From NCBI GenBank assembly GCA_031277615.1, contig JAITMC010000038.1, positions 94,352-134,992 of the forward strand: 40,641 bases of DNA, in the 5' to 3' direction. This document shows, piece by piece, positions 39,359 to 40,641 of this stretch. The notes under the pieces were generated by a model, which searched no databases, had not been told where the DNA came from, and saw only the letters and a list, made by a program, of their open reading frames with translations. The stretch's first letter is position 1; every line of letters starts with the position of its first letter. The DNA comes from Chryseobacterium sp. Lineage in GTDB: Bacteria > Bacteroidota > Bacteroidia > Flavobacteriales > Weeksellaceae. A program made the translations under genes and the position numbers.

Positions 39359-40641
39359 ATGAGAAAAATATATGGCAGTATTTTGGCCGTATGTACAGCC
39401 TTTACTTTGCCTGCTCAGGAAGTGGTATGGCAGAAAGACATCAGATCCTCCACGCAGGATTTCCTAAGCCAGATCACCACGACTATCGATCAGCAGTATC
39501 TTATTACCGGAAGTTCTATTCAGACGGAAAACCATTCTAAAGGAACCGGAAGTCAACAGCCTAATAATGGATACGATTTCCATTTAATCAAACTCAACCA
39601 GCAGGGAGAACAGGTTTGGGAAAAATACATTTCCGGACAAAACCACGACTATTTATCTTCTTCGGTAGCCACGCAGGAAGGGGGATTTCTTCTTTCCGGA
39701 ACATCATTTTCAGGGAAAGGACTTGACAAGAAAGACGATTCCAAAGGCGGATCAGATATCTGGCTGATAAGACTTAATGAATTTGGATATGAACTATGGC
39801 AGAAAACTTTAGGAACCTCTTCCGATGAGGAAGCCAGAGCAGTCGTTCAGACTATAGATTTAGGATTTTTCGTTGCCGGCAATGTACAGAACTCTTCCAA
39901 AGGCTTCGGTTCCAAAGATGCCTGGGTCATCAGACTGGATAAGGATGGAAAAGTACTTTCAGAAATGATACTTGGCGGAAAAGGATTGGATGAAGTCGAG
40001 AAAATGATCCCCACAAAGGATGGCGGCGTCCTTGTAGGGATGTATTCCAGAAGCAGTGAAGTTCATGATACAGGTCCGGGAGGAACTACTGTAAATAAAT
40101 CATCCTCTGAAAAATCTTCGGCTTCAGTAGCTATCAGCCATCAGCCAAAAACCAGCAGCAACTCCGGTGAGGGCGATTACTGGATCGTCAAGCTGGATAA
40201 AAACGGCAAAGTGGAATGGGAAAAGAATTATGGTGGAAAAGCAGATGATCACTTAAGAACGCTGGCTGTAACGTCAACAGGTTACATCATTGGCGGTGAA
40301 TCCAGATCTGAAAGATCAGGAAACAAAACCGTAGGCATAGAAGAGGGCACAGACTTGTGGCTGATTGCTTTAAACGAAAGAGGTGAAGAGCAGTGGCAGA
40401 AATCCTACAATTTTAAGAACCGTGACATTTTGATGGGCATGAGCGTGATTCATTCAGCGGATGATAAAACGTCCAAAGGCATTCTGCTTGGAGGCTATAC
40501 CCATGCGGAAGGTCGAATAGAAAAGGATGATGAAACCTTCTGGATGCTGTACCTGGACCATGACGGTAACGAGCAGTGGAGAAAGCATGTCAAAGGTGAA
40601 TCCAGAAAGAAGGAAGAACGGCTTTCCGATATTAAATTAAA
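39359..40641 (+). CDS. large exported repeat protein (5' part, cut by window edge)
   Basis: ATG at 39359-39361 opens a frame that stays open to the window end (427 codons). A signal peptide (about 1-19, ending TLPAQE) is followed by repeats of about 50-60 residues, each with a D-W-LIRLN or D-W-VKLDKNG strand, then E-W-K-GG or W-K-YG, and a GGxxxxGxS strand (for example SDIWLIRLNEFGYELWQKTL). This is the form of a beta-propeller-like domain. From memory, such N-terminal parts precede RHS-type or T9SS surface proteins in Chryseobacterium, but the C-terminal part that would decide this lies outside the window. Confidence 0.82.
   Translation, partial: MRKIYGSILAVCTAFTLPAQEVVWQKDIRSSTQDFLSQITTTIDQQYLITGSSIQTENHSKGTGSQQPNNGYDFHLIKLNQQGEQVWEKYISGQNHDYLSSSVATQEGGFLLSGTSFSGKGLDKKDDSKGGSDIWLIRLNEFGYELWQKTLGTSSDEEARAVVQTIDLGFFVAGNVQNSSKGFGSKDAWVIRLDKDGKVLSEMILGGKGLDEVEKMIPTKDGGVLVGMYSRSSEVHDTGPGGTTVNKSSSEKSSASVAISHQPKTSSNSGEGDYWIVKLDKNGKVEWEKNYGGKADDHLRTLAVTSTGYIIGGESRSERSGNKTVGIEEGTDLWLIALNERGEEQWQKSYNFKNRDILMGMSVIHSADDKTSKGILLGGYTHAEGRIEKDDETFWMLYLDHDGNEQWRKHVKGESRKKEERLSDIKL

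Overview
The window looks like the chromosome of a Flavobacteriia member, most like Chryseobacterium or a close Weeksellaceae relative. The grounds are the protein flavour (T9SS C-terminal sorting domain, small SxSC-type lipoproteins, a Bacteroidetes-style VgrG), A-rich leaders without Shine-Dalgarno motifs, and repeated -7 boxes of the form TAnnTTTG. No rRNA, tRNA, CRISPR array or intact insertion sequence was seen. All family calls come from reading motifs by eye; no database search was run.

Layout. (1) 1-14.6 kb is ordinary chromosome: alpha/beta hydrolase, 3-methyladenine glycosylase (tag), an HxlR regulator divergent from a flavodoxin-fold quinone reductase, a T9SS cargo protein, a frameshifted small exported protein, a membrane-anchored patatin, a CorA transporter, FabH, a thioredoxin-like protein, a TPR/AraC hybrid regulator, a candidate small RNA, and a TraB/GumN protein flanked by two look-alike small lipoproteins. 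(2) 14.9-21.5 kb is a visibly AT-rich island with an orphan type VI secretion spike gene (vgrG). It is followed by a large effector-like gene with an N-terminal domain of its own, a second related gene lacking that domain, a lipoprotein, a 5'-truncated third copy, a second lipoprotein, and a decayed fourth copy. This looks like an array of effector/immunity cassettes and is the most interesting part of the window. (3) 21.6-23.3 kb is pruA (proline catabolism). (4) 24.2-34.5 kb is a complete urea-use locus: ureABC, a beta-barrel protein gene inserted in the operon, ureEFGD, a NicO/UreH-like nickel permease, a urea channel and a TonB-dependent receptor with a His-rich plug, followed by an AraC regulator. 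(5) 35.7-37.4 kb holds topoisomerase IB, a 55-residue lipoprotein and a DUF6526-like protein. (6) 37.4-39.3 kb is a gene-poor stretch with dispersed repeats and a remnant of an S66 peptidase. (7) The right edge holds the 5' part of a large exported repeat protein.

How the genes work together. The urease genes encode the enzyme and all nickel-insertion chaperones (UreE, F, G, D). The neighbouring transport genes would bring nickel across the outer membrane (TonB receptor, inferred) and inner membrane (NicO type), and urea through the UT channel. In the type VI island, VgrG would form the spike, the downstream proteins would ride on it, and the lipoproteins would protect the periplasm; the effector and immunity roles are inference from order and sequence. 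A purine-rich (G/A) low-complexity repeat recurs in at least five intergenic regions, mostly just after stop codons on the coding strand, and brackets the type VI island.
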